A stretch of 64,000 bases of DNA from Desmonostoc muscorum LEGE 12446. Its GTDB lineage: Bacteria; Cyanobacteriota; Cyanobacteriia; Cyanobacteriales; Nostocaceae. Location of the stretch: NCBI RefSeq assembly GCF_015207005.2, contig NZ_JADEXS020000001.1:2232001-2296000 (forward strand), in the 5' to 3' direction. The stretch's first letter is position 1. Every line of letters begins with the position of its first letter. Shown here in pieces: positions 16,237 through 25,347 of the stretch. The translations under genes and the position numbers were made by a program. Under the pieces are notes generated by a model. The model worked only from the letters and a program-made list of their open reading frames with translations, was not told the DNA's origin and did not search any database.

Positions 16237-19192
16237 TCTCCATTGTTTCCACACTGACGGTGCAGACTCTTTGTAGTAAATCTATTACCTGTTCTTTGTA
16301 ATCTGCAAAGCAATATGTATTGAATTTTTCAGCAATTGTCGGGTCTTTAGGTTTCTTTTCTTTGTATTGATCTAATATCCACTCTAAAGCACAACGGTTG
16401 CCAAGGCGATATTCCCAAGCAATTTTTGGGACACCTTCTAAAGTTGTGACATCATCTAAAATAATGGTTCCATTGGCTATATCGGCTTTAAGTTTTGCCT
16501 TTGGTGTCCTATTTTTAGCCAAAGACAAATCAATTCGTTTTAAAGGATAGGGTTCGACAGTTTCATAATTGATGTGCAAATCCATCAACTGTTTACCCCA
16601 GTTAACCCATTTGTGAAAGCCATCATAGAAGGGTATACGGGGAAATTCTCGTTTCAAATTAAGTTCGTATTTAGTCCGATAGGCGGGATTGTGCAAAACG
16701 GAGTAGGTGTAGTAAAAAATATCTAATTTGGTAATTGTGGAGTCATTGTAATGTGTTTGGAATTGTGCTAATCCCCAGTCGGTGATGTTGTCGATGCCTT
16801 TCCCATCTTTGTCGTAGCGATAGAGAGGAATACATTGAGAACCACCATTAGTTAAGACATCGGGTATATATTTAATACCAATACAAAAATCAGCCGCATC
16901 AATGCCTGATTTTATCCAAATCGCTTTGTTTTCAATACTAGAACTTGGAAAAATTTGAGGTAGTTGATAAGTCATTCCATTAAAATGCTTATCAAAATAA
17001 AGATACTTTTTAATAAATGGTCTATACGTACTTCTAACTATTAATCCTTTATCAAAGTTTTTGCTGATACCCCGCTTGAGATAATTATTCAACTCCCTAT
17101 CCCACTTAATGTCAAACCCCAATTCTTCAGATGTTCTACGTTTGCGTTCATACACATCTACAAAGAACTTCATCCGATTCTCTAATTCTGATTTTGAGAA
17201 ATCATACACCCATTCATCACGTTGAGTAGCAATTCCTCTAGAAAATAATTTAAATATTGCTTGCTCTCCTTGACCAGATTTGACATTTTTACTGATAATA
17301 GGAATAAGGCAATCAAAGTCATTATCTGATAAATTAATCCAGTTACTTTTATCATCTGGATTAATGTGCAAAAACGAAACTTTATCAAATGGTGTTTTAG
17401 CTAATAAATTCAGCTTTGCTTCGGCTGAATCTTCTGAAACTTTTGTATAAAAAATTAGACAAGGAACTTTAGTTTTCCCTTGTTTCTTTACCATAAAGCT
17501 GATAGCTGTACCAACCTTTACTCCAAAAACACTACCAGATTTATCTCCTGTGCGGATATTTCCACCTAAATCGATAATATAAATTTCACTAAATTCATCT
17601 GAAACAACTTTTCTAAATCCGTCAAATGTCTTACTATCAATAAATGAAGAATTAGTAATTAATGCCACTATACCATTTTGACTCAGACGGTCTGATGCCC
17701 AGCGCAAAAATCGCACATACATATCGTAAAGCGCAATTTGATTTTGTGCTGTACCACGCTTGATGTATGTTTCTTTAATACGCTTATCTACTTCGGGATA
17801 GGCAAGATTTGCGTTATAGTCGTTAAAATTTTCTTGTTTGGCATTATATGGGGGATTGCCCATAATTACAGAAATATCAGTTTCATTTTGTCGTTTAATT
17901 CTCTCTGTATTTTCTACACTCATGGCAAACAAATTCATTTGCTTACCTTCAAAAGATGTATGCTCAAGTGTATCAACAAAACATATATTTTTAAATTCTT
18001 CATATACACCCATTTTTTGTTTATAGGTGTATTCAATATTCAAGTTAGCAATATAATAAGGTAATATTGCTACTTCGTTGCAGAGAATTTCATGCTTATA
18101 CTTGTATTCGAGTTTATCTTTGGGTAAATAATCTATTAATTCGGTGATAAAAGTTGCTGTGCCGGTCGCTGGATCTAAAATTTCAATATTTTTATCAGCT
18201 AGCAGCTTACCGAAATTTTTGTGAACTAAATAATCTACACTTTCAATCATGAAGCGCACAACTTCATTCGGCGTGTAAACAATACCTAACCTATCAGCTG
18301 CTTTCGGATTATATGCTTTGTAGAAATTCTCATAAAGGACTTTTAAAAACTTCTGCTTTTCATGATGATTGTAAATATTCGCAGCAGTTCTTCTAATGAC
18401 TCCATAGTAACGCTCAATAGTACCAAGAGTATTTTTTTTAGTGCTACCTGTAAAAAAAGTATCGATTATACTTTTTAATTCACGAGCAATATTATTTTCT
18501 CGATGAAACTGAGATTCATTGAAGATGCTAATAAAGATATCTTCAGTTAAAATATGCTGAATCATCATTTCTCTAATATCCAGCAAAGTAACTTCAGGAT
18601 TAATTGATTCTTTGCAGATACCCCAAAATTTAGCCCTCGCTGTTTGAAAAGCCGCGTTTGTTTCGATTTGACTATCGATTAAGTCACGCAAAGCATTTAA
18701 AACAGTTGGTAAATCTTCCTTAAAAGTTTCAATTGCCTCACGAAAATCTTTAACTTCTGGGCGAACATAGTTAATAAAATATGTAATTATTCCATCCAAC
18801 GCGTCAGCATCTTTCATCGGGACGCGCATGGTTTCTTGTCCACCCTGAATTAAAACCGCTGTTTGCGAGTCTTCAAACAGAATGTTACTATCTGGGTAGC
18901 CTTTTATGAGCTTTTTGGAAATTTCTTCGTCGAGATTGTCATATTCATCTTTGCTTTCCCAGTAACCCCAATCTAAACGCAAAGCATCTTTAACAGTGCC
19001 ATCTGGATAAACAAGTTTGCCGCTAGGTGTTTTATAATCTAGTTCAGGAATAAGTCTAAATTCTCTAGGTTTGCAATATTCATTAACTAAGTTTTGAAAT
19101 GCAACCCGAATCGATGTTTCTTTACGTGAACCGCCATATTGAATAATTCTTTCTACTTCTGTGTGATATTGACTAACCAGAAGTTTGGACAT
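16214..19192 (-). CDS. Fused restriction-methylation enzyme (type IIG / type ISP-like)
   Basis: A 992-residue single-chain system. The N-terminal ~100 residues contain a PD-(D/E)XK-like nuclease pattern (PDG at 63-65, D74, E79-S-K81). A helical linker follows (~130-310). The N6-adenine methylase has motif I DPATGTATF (~341-349) and catalytic motif NPPY (447-450). The C-terminal ~400 residues resemble the specificity domain of type ISP enzymes (PYPLKRIDLSLAKN..., YRLGNRCALEWILDQY). No helicase DEAD motifs are seen, which favours a type IIG architecture over full type ISP. It cuts foreign DNA while methylating its own site. The target cannot be predicted. It is convergent with the BrnTA pair. 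Confidence 0.87.
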   Translation of the reverse strand: MSKLLVSQYHTEVERIIQYGGSRKETSIRVAFQNLVNEYCKPREFRLIPELDYKTPSGKLVYPDGTVKDALRLDWGYWESKDEYDNLDEEISKKLIKGYPDSNILFEDSQTAVLIQGGQETMRVPMKDADALDGIITYFINYVRPEVKDFREAIETFKEDLPTVLNALRDLIDSQIETNAAFQTARAKFWGICKESINPEVTLLDIREMMIQHILTEDIFISIFNESQFHRENNIARELKSIIDTFFTGSTKKNTLGTIERYYGVIRRTAANIYNHHEKQKFLKVLYENFYKAYNPKAADRLGIVYTPNEVVRFMIESVDYLVHKNFGKLLADKNIEILDPATGTATFITELIDYLPKDKLEYKYKHEILCNEVAILPYYIANLNIEYTYKQKMGVYEEFKNICFVDTLEHTSFEGKQMNLFAMSVENTERIKRQNETDISVIMGNPPYNAKQENFNDYNANLAYPEVDKRIKETYIKRGTAQNQIALYDMYVRFLRWASDRLSQNGIVALITNSSFIDSKTFDGFRKVVSDEFSEIYIIDLGGNIRTGDKSGSVFGVKVGTAISFMVKKQGKTKVPCLIFYTKVSEDSAEAKLNLLAKTPFDKVSFLHINPDDKSNWINLSDNDFDCLIPIISKNVKSGQGEQAIFKLFSRGIATQRDEWVYDFSKSELENRMKFFVDVYERKRRTSEELGFDIKWDRELNNYLKRGISKNFDKGLIVRSTYRPFIKKYLYFDKHFNGMTYQLPQIFPSSSIENKAIWIKSGIDAADFCIGIKYIPDVLTNGGSQCIPLYRYDKDGKGIDNITDWGLAQFQTHYNDSTITKLDIFYYTYSVLHNPAYRTKYELNLKREFPRIPFYDGFHKWVNWGKQLMDLHINYETVEPYPLKRIDLSLAKNRTPKAKLKADIANGTIILDDVTTLEGVPKIAWEYRLGNRCALEWILDQYKEKKPKDPTIAEKFNTYCFADYKEQVIDLLQRVCTVSVETMEIIQQIEL

Positions 19193-19224
19193 ACTTTATC
19201 AAACTTTTATAAATTTAAAGTATG
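19190..19224. promoter_or_regulatory. Inverted repeat overlapping the start of the restriction-modification gene
   Basis: CATACTTTA (19190-19198) and TAAAGTATG (19216-19224) are perfect 9-bp arms with a 17-base AT-rich spacer. The inner arm contains the gene's start codon. It could be an operator or an mRNA hairpin hiding the start. Confidence 0.4.
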
Positions 19225-19394
19225 TCAAAGTTACCTTCTGTATCACCTAGAGAACCTCAGGATATCTAACTAATAAAAATTAAAGTTGTTTTGGGATGTC
19301 CGTAAAAACTAAGAGACGCGATTAATCCCGTCTCTGCAAAAGATATCTATATAACAATATGTTTGGTGTTGGTGAGATTTTGCCCAGGAAGATC

Positions 19395-19426
19395 CCCCCA
19401 ACCCCCCTTAAAAAGGGGGGCTTAAT
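19395..19426. repeat. CCCCCTTAAAAAGGGGGG palindromic repeat
   Basis: A hairpin of C and G runs around a TTAAAAA loop, just past the stop of the minus-strand rsh gene. It is a common cyanobacterial intergenic palindrome and could end the rsh transcript. Copies of the same theme occur near 22665-22700 and 46420-46500. Confidence 0.55.
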
Positions 19427-19449
19427 TGTTAACGCACTCTACCAATTAC

Positions 19450-21723
19450 CTACTCGTCAATTTGACCAACGCGGCGGATATTCAAAATGTCGCTCATCTT
19501 CTTAATTTGGATAAATACTTGCTCTAGTTGAGGGCGATCGCGTATATCTATTCCTAAGTCCATCAATGCAGGTTGACCAATAGCAGTTTTCACCTGGGCA
19601 TGGCGTACATTGATCCCCTGGTCACTCAACCTTGATAAAATATCCTTTAACACTCCTACGCGGTCAAGTGCTTCGATTTGAATATCCACTGGGTACGTGT
19701 GTGGACGACCACTATTTTCGGTTGCTGGGTTCCACCTAACAGGTACTAGGCGCTCATACTCGACACTTTCCAGATTATTGCAGCCTTGGCGATGAATTGA
19801 AATCCCCCTACCCCGCGTCACTACGCCAATAATTGGTTCGCCAGGAATCGGGGTACAACACCCAGCTAAATGATACACCAAACCTTCTACGCCAACAATC
19901 GGCGAATCTGTGGAGCGGGAGGTAGTTGGAGGTGCATCTCGTAAAGCTTTTGCTGTAGATGTCGATTCTTTGGGAAGAAATGGCGGCGGGGTTGTAACTG
20001 GTTGTTGTCCCTTCGCCACTTCTCGCCAACGATTTAGGACTAAATTCAATGTCACTTCACCGTAACCCAAACCAGCTAGTAAATCTTCGACGCTGTGGTA
20101 GTTACACTTTTCGGTGACAATCTGCATTGCATCGGACTTTAAGAGACTATCAAAACCTGTTTTACCAAGTTCCTTTTCTAACAATTCTCTTCCACGGGCG
20201 ACATTTTCTTCCCGGCGCGATCGCTTGTACCATTGTTTAATCCGATATTTCGCTGCTGAAGTCCTGACAAAATTCAACCAATCCAAACTCGGATGACAGT
20301 TCTTTTGGGTGAGAATCTCCACAATATCGCCATTTTGCAGCCTTGTTGACAGAGGTACCATTCGTCCATTCACCCGCGCCCCTGAACAGTGGTTCCCCAC
20401 TTCTGTATGAATGCGATAAGCAAAATCTATACTTGTAGATCCAGGGCTTAAAGGTACAACATCCCCCTTAGGGGTGAAGACATAGACATCATCTTCAAAT
20501 AGATTATCTTTGACACTATCAAGATATTCTTGGGCGTCCTTGAGATCCGTCTGCCATTCCAGCAGTTGCCGCAGCCAAGTAAACTTTTCATCTGCCCCTG
20601 TCAAATGGCTAATGCTAGAACCACCTGTTTCTTTATACTTCCAATGAGCGGCAATCCCATATTCGGCGATATGATGCATTTCTATCGTCCGAATCTGGAC
20701 TTCCAAAGGACGACCAGTCAACCCAATCACTCCAGTATGCAACGACTGATAACGATTAGGTTTTGGCAGTCCAATATAATCTTTAAATCTCCCAGGAATT
20801 GGGCGAAAAGCATCATGAACCACTGCCAACGCCCGATAGCATTCTTCATTGGTTTGGACAATAATCCGCAGGGCTGCCAAATCGTAAATTTCGTGAAATT
20901 CCTTTTGCTGCCGATGCATTTTTTGGTAAATGCTATAAAGATGCTTGGGGCGGCCGCTGATATCTTGACAGTGAATTCCAGCTTGCTGCAAACGCTCCCG
21001 CAAAATTTCTGTAGCTTTGGCCAGCTTCTCTTCTCGCGCCGTCCGTTTTTCGGAAACATGCTGCTGAATTTCTCGGAAAGCTTCTGGCTCCAAATATTTA
21101 AAAGCCAAATCCTCCAATTCCCATTTAATTCGCCAGATTCCCAAGCGATTGGCTAAGGGTGCAAAGATATCTCGCGTTTCCTGGGCACTGCGGCGGCGGC
21201 TGGCTTCAGACATGTATTGTAAGGTTCGCATATTATGCAAACGGTCTGCCAACTTCACCACAATCACTCGAATATCTTGCGCCATCGCCAAAAACATCCG
21301 TCGGAAATTTTCCGCTTGGCTTTCCTTTTTGCTAGTGAAATTGATTTTAGAAAGCTTGGTGACACCTTCCACCAATTGGCGAACTTCTGGGCCAAAGCGT
21401 TCTTCGATTTCTTCAATAGTGACTTCTGTATCTTCAACTACATCATGAAGAAACCCAGCTGCTATCATAGCAGCACTACCTCCCAAGTCCCGCAGCAATC
21501 CAGCTACAGCAATGGGATGAGCGATGTATGGCTCTCCCGATTTGCGGTATTGACCTTGATGCAGTTGGTAAGCAAATTCAAATGCTCGACCAATCAAAAC
21601 TGCATCACTATGCCTTCGATCATCTTCAGCTTCGCCGCTACTTGTCGATAACTCCTTCAAACATTTTTTTAACCATTCCGGAATGGCAAGATCAACTGAT
21701 GAATTAATAGCTATACTGCTCAT
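19450..21723 (-). CDS. Bifunctional (p)ppGpp synthetase/hydrolase (Rsh)
   Basis: A 757-residue RelA/SpoT homologue that makes and degrades the stringent-response alarmone. In order: HD hydrolase domain (HQGQYRKSGEPYIAHPIAVAGLL, FLHDVVEDTEVT, VKLADRLHNMRTL); synthetase domain (SGRPKHLYSIYQKM, DLAALRIIV, FKDYIGLPKPNRYQSLHTGVIG, EVQIRTIEMH); TGS domain (VYVFTPKGDVVPLSPGSTSIDFAYRIHTEVG); a zinc-finger-like CCTPIPG; and a C-terminal ACT domain. Hydrolase motifs look intact, as does the synthetase EVQIRT. The ATG at 21723 is chosen over a longer frame because the family starts shortly before the HD domain. Confidence 0.96.
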   Translation of the reverse strand: MSSIAINSSVDLAIPEWLKKCLKELSTSSGEAEDDRRHSDAVLIGRAFEFAYQLHQGQYRKSGEPYIAHPIAVAGLLRDLGGSAAMIAAGFLHDVVEDTEVTIEEIEERFGPEVRQLVEGVTKLSKINFTSKKESQAENFRRMFLAMAQDIRVIVVKLADRLHNMRTLQYMSEASRRRSAQETRDIFAPLANRLGIWRIKWELEDLAFKYLEPEAFREIQQHVSEKRTAREEKLAKATEILRERLQQAGIHCQDISGRPKHLYSIYQKMHRQQKEFHEIYDLAALRIIVQTNEECYRALAVVHDAFRPIPGRFKDYIGLPKPNRYQSLHTGVIGLTGRPLEVQIRTIEMHHIAEYGIAAHWKYKETGGSSISHLTGADEKFTWLRQLLEWQTDLKDAQEYLDSVKDNLFEDDVYVFTPKGDVVPLSPGSTSIDFAYRIHTEVGNHCSGARVNGRMVPLSTRLQNGDIVEILTQKNCHPSLDWLNFVRTSAAKYRIKQWYKRSRREENVARGRELLEKELGKTGFDSLLKSDAMQIVTEKCNYHSVEDLLAGLGYGEVTLNLVLNRWREVAKGQQPVTTPPPFLPKESTSTAKALRDAPPTTSRSTDSPIVGVEGLVYHLAGCCTPIPGEPIIGVVTRGRGISIHRQGCNNLESVEYERLVPVRWNPATENSGRPHTYPVDIQIEALDRVGVLKDILSRLSDQGINVRHAQVKTAIGQPALMDLGIDIRDRPQLEQVFIQIKKMSDILNIRRVGQIDE

Positions 21724-22045
21724 ACAATTGGCTCTTAAGGGGATCGGTAGATAAGTAAGAGATAGAAAAACTGCCAGCATCACCGTCAGAAAATGCTGTA
21801 GCCGCTAGAAGGCTGGAAAAACAATGTGAGGATGGTTCTCCAATTGGCAATAGCGCAGCGTTAGCGACGCAGGAGCGTCTGGTAGTCATCCAGTGGGAAT
21901 TTCAAGGATCATAAACTTGAAAATCGATTGATTGCAAACAAAGCCTCAAATCACGATTTGAGGCTTTTAGTAGTGATAAGCGGTTAAGAAAGTTTATTGT
22001 AGAAGAAAAATTACTTGACATTAATACTATCTTAACTAGCACTCG
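21724..22045. other. Divergent intergenic region rsh/patD with a dispersed repeat and a hairpin
   Basis: Contains the dispersed repeat ATAGCGCAGCGTTAGCGA (~21848, shared with ~14061). A perfect 11-bp hairpin AAGCCTCAAAT/ATTTGAGGCTT (21941-21966) is followed by TTAG. A terminator-like hairpin between two divergent promoters is unusual and may end a short RNA or attenuate patD. Confidence 0.5.
21999..22020 (+). promoter_or_regulatory. NtcA-like half sites (GTA-N10-TAC) and TTGACA before the patD-like gene
   Basis: GTA (21999-22001) and TAC (22012-22014) are spaced by 10 rather than the consensus 8 bases. TTGACA follows at 22015-22020. Spacing to a -10 is not canonical. PatD is reported to be NtcA-regulated, which is the reason for recording this weak match. 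Confidence 0.25.
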
Positions 22046-22399
22046 ATGTCTTCAAACTGTGAGAAATATCAGGCATTCGTAACCTTGCTAGAGCATTTAC
22101 GCTCCGACGCCACAACTAACCAAATTGTTGCACCCGAACTGCGGCGGCGTGTAGCCTCGTTGCAGCAACTGTTTGGGGAAGAAATTGTGCCTTTGGCTGA
22201 TGAAAACTGGCGAGTGCAGTCTTATCAAACCGAGATGAGTAAGCAACTGCGCTTGTTGGAAATAGATGTGATGTTTTTCCAAGGAGCGCGGCAGGCATCT
22301 ACTGCACAAACGAGACTGCAAACGATTAGCGATCGCTTGACAACCCTCATCCAATACTGTAACGCCATTTTGCAACCAGAAGCGGAGGGAGAAAAATAA
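22046..22399 (+). CDS. patD: PatD-like heterocyst frequency control protein
   Basis: A 117-residue helical protein (ELRRRVASLQQLFGEEIVPLADENWRVQSYQTEMSKQLRLLEIDVMFFQGARQA) that matches my recollection of PatD, an NtcA-regulated factor of Anabaena that limits heterocyst number and affects FtsZ assembly. No membrane segment or signal is seen. The identification rests on sequence memory, so the symbol is tentative. It supports a heterocyst-forming host. Confidence 0.6.
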   Translation: MSSNCEKYQAFVTLLEHLRSDATTNQIVAPELRRRVASLQQLFGEEIVPLADENWRVQSYQTEMSKQLRLLEIDVMFFQGARQASTAQTRLQTISDRLTTLIQYCNAILQPEAEGEK

Positions 22400-22761
22400 C
22401 AATTGTTCACCTTTTTCTCTAATTAATACATCATCTCATTTACGAGGATTGGTGAAAAGTTAGTTTGACAACAAGTTGGAATGGGGAGTGGGGAGTGGGG
22501 AGTGGGGAATGGGGAATGGGGAATGGGGAATGGGGAATGGGGAGTGGGAAATAAAATTTAGGAATATTTTCTCAGTACCCAATCCCCAATCCCAAATCAG
22601 ACTTTTCACGGTATCTGGAAAACCTCTCTCTAAATCTCTCTCCTAGAAGGAGAGATACTTTGAATTTTCCCCCTTCCCGCTTCGGGAAGGGGGTTAGGGG
22701 GTTAGGTTAATCGTTAGCTTTTCCACATAACGTGAAAAGTCAGATCCCAAATCCCTACTCC
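22400..22761. repeat. STRR heptanucleotide repeat region
   Basis: TGGGGAG/TGGGGAA heptamers are repeated about ten times at 22482-22549. TCCCTAC heptamers repeat about five times at 22752-22784, ending at the stop of the TetR gene. Between them lies a palindromic CCCCCTTCCCGCTTCGGGAAGGGGG region. STRR arrays are typical of heterocystous cyanobacteria. No gene is seen. Confidence 0.8.
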
Positions 22762-23346
22762 CTACTCCCTACTCCCTACTCCCTTCATCAGAATCTCTAT
22801 CGTGCGACGCATATACGCTTCTACCGGCTCGGTTGTGGGTTTGAAAATCAGTGCATAATACAGTGACCCACTCACAAGGTCGATAATTAGGTCTACGTCG
22901 GCGTCATTGTGAATTTCTCCTCTAGACTTGGCACGCTCAAGTACTTTAGCAAAGGCTTCACGTCGGAGTTTTGTATATTTTGTCCAGTAAACTTCCGCAA
23001 ACTGAGGATTGCTAGATGCTGTGCTGATAATCAAGGCAAGTGTCTGGCGACCAAGGGGACTATCTATTTTTTTAGCTGCATTTTTGATGACGATATCCAT
23101 GTCTCCCCAGAAGCTACCGGTATCGGGGATCGCTAAATCATCTCTCAGACTTTCTATGGCGTCTGCAACTAGTTCTTCTTTGGAAGTGTAACGCCGATAA
23201 ATGGTGGTTTTTCCAACCCCAGCACGAGAAGCGATCGCTTCTATACTCATGCTTTCATATCCTACCTCTGCAAGCAAGTCTAAGGTCGCTTGCAAAATAG
23301 CTTGGTCGGCGTGGATGCTGCGTGGGCGTCCAGAAGAAGTTGACAT
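22762..23346 (-). CDS. TetR family transcriptional regulator
   Basis: About 194 residues. The N-terminal helix-turn-helix is clear (GRPRSIHADQAILQATLDLLAEVGYESMSIEAIASRAGVGKTTIYRRYTSKEELV), followed by a helical ligand-binding domain with a C-terminal TetR_C-type segment. It is divergent from the DHA2-type efflux pump at 23574, so it probably represses the pump and itself. The ATG at 23346 is used because a TATAAT (23425-23430) would start transcription near 23418, downstream of longer alternatives. The leader is filled by a 10-bp repeat and lacks a Shine-Dalgarno. Confidence 0.88.
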   Translation of the reverse strand: MSTSSGRPRSIHADQAILQATLDLLAEVGYESMSIEAIASRAGVGKTTIYRRYTSKEELVADAIESLRDDLAIPDTGSFWGDMDIVIKNAAKKIDSPLGRQTLALIISTASSNPQFAEVYWTKYTKLRREAFAKVLERAKSRGEIHNDADVDLIIDLVSGSLYYALIFKPTTEPVEAYMRRTIEILMKGVGSRE

Positions 23347-23393
23347 GGGGATGAGGGGGATGAGGGGGATGAGGGGGATGAGGGGGATGAGGG
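23347..23393. repeat. 10-bp tandem repeat (GGGGGATGAG, ~5 copies) touching the TetR start codon
   Basis: Five near-perfect decamers lie immediately upstream of the TetR ATG. On the TetR strand they read CTCATCCCCC, so the 5' leader is C-rich and has no ribosome-binding site. Copy number changes here would alter leader length. Confidence 0.85.
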
Positions 23394-23424
23394 AGAAGGA
23401 TCGGTGGTGCTTTCCTTGACCTTG

Positions 23425-23451
23425 ATTATACAATACGCTACCGTATCGTAT
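23425..23451 (-). promoter_or_regulatory. TetR promoter -10 with palindromic operator
   Basis: A consensus TATAAT on the minus strand (23425-23430) is followed upstream by ATACG (23433-23437), 4 bases, CGTAT (23442-23446), plus an extra CGTAT (23447-23451). The palindrome sits between the -10 and the expected -35, as expected for an autorepressed TetR gene. The -35 itself is poor. Confidence 0.6.
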
Positions 23452-23573
23452 AGATGTTGTATCTAATTTGAGCTTTGTCAATAACTAAGAAGGGAAGCCA
23501 GATAACATTTGACGAATCTTAATTACGAATTACGAATTAGTATGACATCTTCCAAATAGTACTCGTGCTGACA

Positions 23574-25163
23574 ATGGCTACCAATATTAAACGTTCCACT
23601 TTTGACGAATTTGGTTATGTGCAGGGGCCTTTGAAGTGGGCGATCGCTTTTACGGCTGCCCTTGGTGCCATCTTAGAAGTGATTGACACCAGTATTGTCA
23701 ACGTTGCTTTAACCGATATCCAAGCCACTCTTGGTGCAACTGTGAGTGAAGTGGGTTGGGTGGTGACTGGATATGCGATCGCCAACGTTGTTTTAATTCC
23801 CTTATCTGCATGGCTGGGAGATTATTTTGGGCGCAAAACTTACTTTATCTTCTCCTTGATTGGCTTTACTGTTGCCTCGGTTTTATGCGGGTTGGCATTC
23901 AATTTACCGATGCTGGTGATTTCTCGAATTCTTCAAGGTTTATGTGGTGGCGGGTTACTAGCTAAAGCACAAGCAATTTTGTTCGAGACTTTTTCACCTG
24001 CGGAACAGGGTTTAGCACAGGCAGTTTTTGGGGTGGGTGTAATTGCTGGCCCAGCCATCGGCCCAACTTTAGGCGGATTTTTGGTAGATGGTTTGGGCTG
24101 GCGCTGGATTTTCTTTGTTAATATTCCCTTTGGGATCGTTGCAGTGGCAATGTCCTTAGTATTTTTGCCCAAAGACAAAGACAACAGTCAGACACAAAGC
24201 CAAGCCGTGGATTGGTTCGGGATTGGGTTTTTGGTGATTGCGATCGGCTGTATGCAAACTTTGTTAGAGCAAGGAGAGACAGAGGACTGGTTTTCCTCCG
24301 GTTTCATTACCACGTTGGCTGTTGCTAGCGCCATCGGATTGGGACTATTTATTTGGTACGAATTAAAAATAGCCCATCCAGCCGTTGATTTGAGAGTTTT
24401 ACGTCATCGTTCTTTAGCTGCTGGGAGTGTTTTATCAGCAGTGGTGGGGATGGGGCTTTATGGCGCCCTGTTTGCCGTACCGATATTTGCTCAGAGTGTA
24501 CTGCACTTCACCGCAACCCAGACAGGACTATTGTTAGCGCCTGGTGCTTTGGCATCTGCGATCGTCATGGTTTTATTAGGTAAATTATCCACCAAAATCG
24601 ATGCCAGAATCTTAATTGCAATGGGTGCTGTTGGAACATCTGGAGTCATGTTTCAATTAGCGGCAATTACCCCACAAAGCGGCACAGATGATTTATTTTG
24701 GCCATTGGTATGGCGTGGGGCTTTTACTGTATTGATGTTTCTCCCCTTGAGTTTGGCAACTTTAGGAGGGCTACCCAAACAGGATATTTCTGCCGGTTCT
24801 GGGTTCTACAACCTCACCCGACAACTAGGTGGTAGTATCGGCATTGCCTTACTTACCACCCTCCTTGACAGACGAGAAGCTTTTCATCGAGCCATCCTAT
24901 TGGCAAACCTTAGTCCTTATGATCCAGAAACCAATCAACGCCTTGATGCACTCAAGGGCGCACTCCAAAGCCAAGGTATGGATGCCACAACAGCTCAACA
25001 ACAAGCACTAGCTTTATTAAGTCAAACAGTAGATACCCAAGCTGCTGTTTTGTCTTACGCAGATTGCTTTCGAGTGGTAGGTGTCGCCTTCCTTTGTTCA
25101 TTACCTTTGTTATTATTCCTGGGCAAAGGCGGCGCAGGAGCAAAAGCGCCAATAGGTCACTAG
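23574..25163 (+). CDS. DHA2-type MFS multidrug efflux transporter (EmrB/QacA-like)
   Basis: About 529 residues with 14 predicted membrane helices. Motifs include LDTSIVNVAL-type IDTSIVNVALTDIQ in helix 1, WVVTGYAIANVVLIPLSAWLGDYFGRK (MFS motif A, GDYFGRK), RILQGLCGGGLL and GPTLGGFLVDGLGWRWIFFVNIPFGI (motif C and WRWIF/NxP of DHA2). It probably exports drugs or toxic metabolites by proton antiport. ATG at 23574 is preferred to a GTG at 23565. It is controlled by the divergent TetR gene. No HlyD/EmrA partner is adjacent. Confidence 0.93.
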   Translation: MATNIKRSTFDEFGYVQGPLKWAIAFTAALGAILEVIDTSIVNVALTDIQATLGATVSEVGWVVTGYAIANVVLIPLSAWLGDYFGRKTYFIFSLIGFTVASVLCGLAFNLPMLVISRILQGLCGGGLLAKAQAILFETFSPAEQGLAQAVFGVGVIAGPAIGPTLGGFLVDGLGWRWIFFVNIPFGIVAVAMSLVFLPKDKDNSQTQSQAVDWFGIGFLVIAIGCMQTLLEQGETEDWFSSGFITTLAVASAIGLGLFIWYELKIAHPAVDLRVLRHRSLAAGSVLSAVVGMGLYGALFAVPIFAQSVLHFTATQTGLLLAPGALASAIVMVLLGKLSTKIDARILIAMGAVGTSGVMFQLAAITPQSGTDDLFWPLVWRGAFTVLMFLPLSLATLGGLPKQDISAGSGFYNLTRQLGGSIGIALLTTLLDRREAFHRAILLANLSPYDPETNQRLDALKGALQSQGMDATTAQQQALALLSQTVDTQAAVLSYADCFRVVGVAFLCSLPLLLFLGKGGAGAKAPIGH

Positions 25164-25347
25164 CACCGCCGTGAAGTCAAAAGTCAAAAGTCAAAAGTAT
25201 TATGGAATGGCTTTTTAGGGTTTTTAAGTGGTTGCTCTATTTACGTACTGGTACTGGAAGGTGGATCTGTAAACAAAATGCAAAAACCCTACTCAGTTTT
25301 GAGCAGGGCTATGTAAACTTTTGTTGCTAAAATTAGAATTTTTTATC
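25164..25347. other. Gap after the efflux gene, with AAAAGTC heptamers
   Basis: AGTCAAA heptamers repeat about three times at 25176-25198. The terminator of the small minus-strand ORF lies at 25282-25309. Confidence 0.5.
25282..25309 (-). terminator. Rho-independent terminator of the 34-residue ORF
   Basis: On the minus strand CCCTGCTCA-AAAC-TGAGTAGGG forms a stem with one mismatch, followed by TTTTT (A tract 25282-25286). It lies ~40 bases past the stop of the small ORF at 25348-25452. Confidence 0.75.

Noticed and set aside
16214..19192. Type I HsdR-like or BREX-type component
   Set aside because: No helicase motifs, and the methylase NPPY plus an N-terminal nuclease pattern and C-terminal specificity region explain the length.
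20530..21156. 208-codon plus-strand frame
   Set aside because: Shadow of the highly conserved rsh gene on the other strand; no family features of its own.
22479..22790. CRISPR or phage attachment repeats
   Set aside because: Heptanucleotide units without spacers; they fit STRR arrays of heterocystous cyanobacteria.
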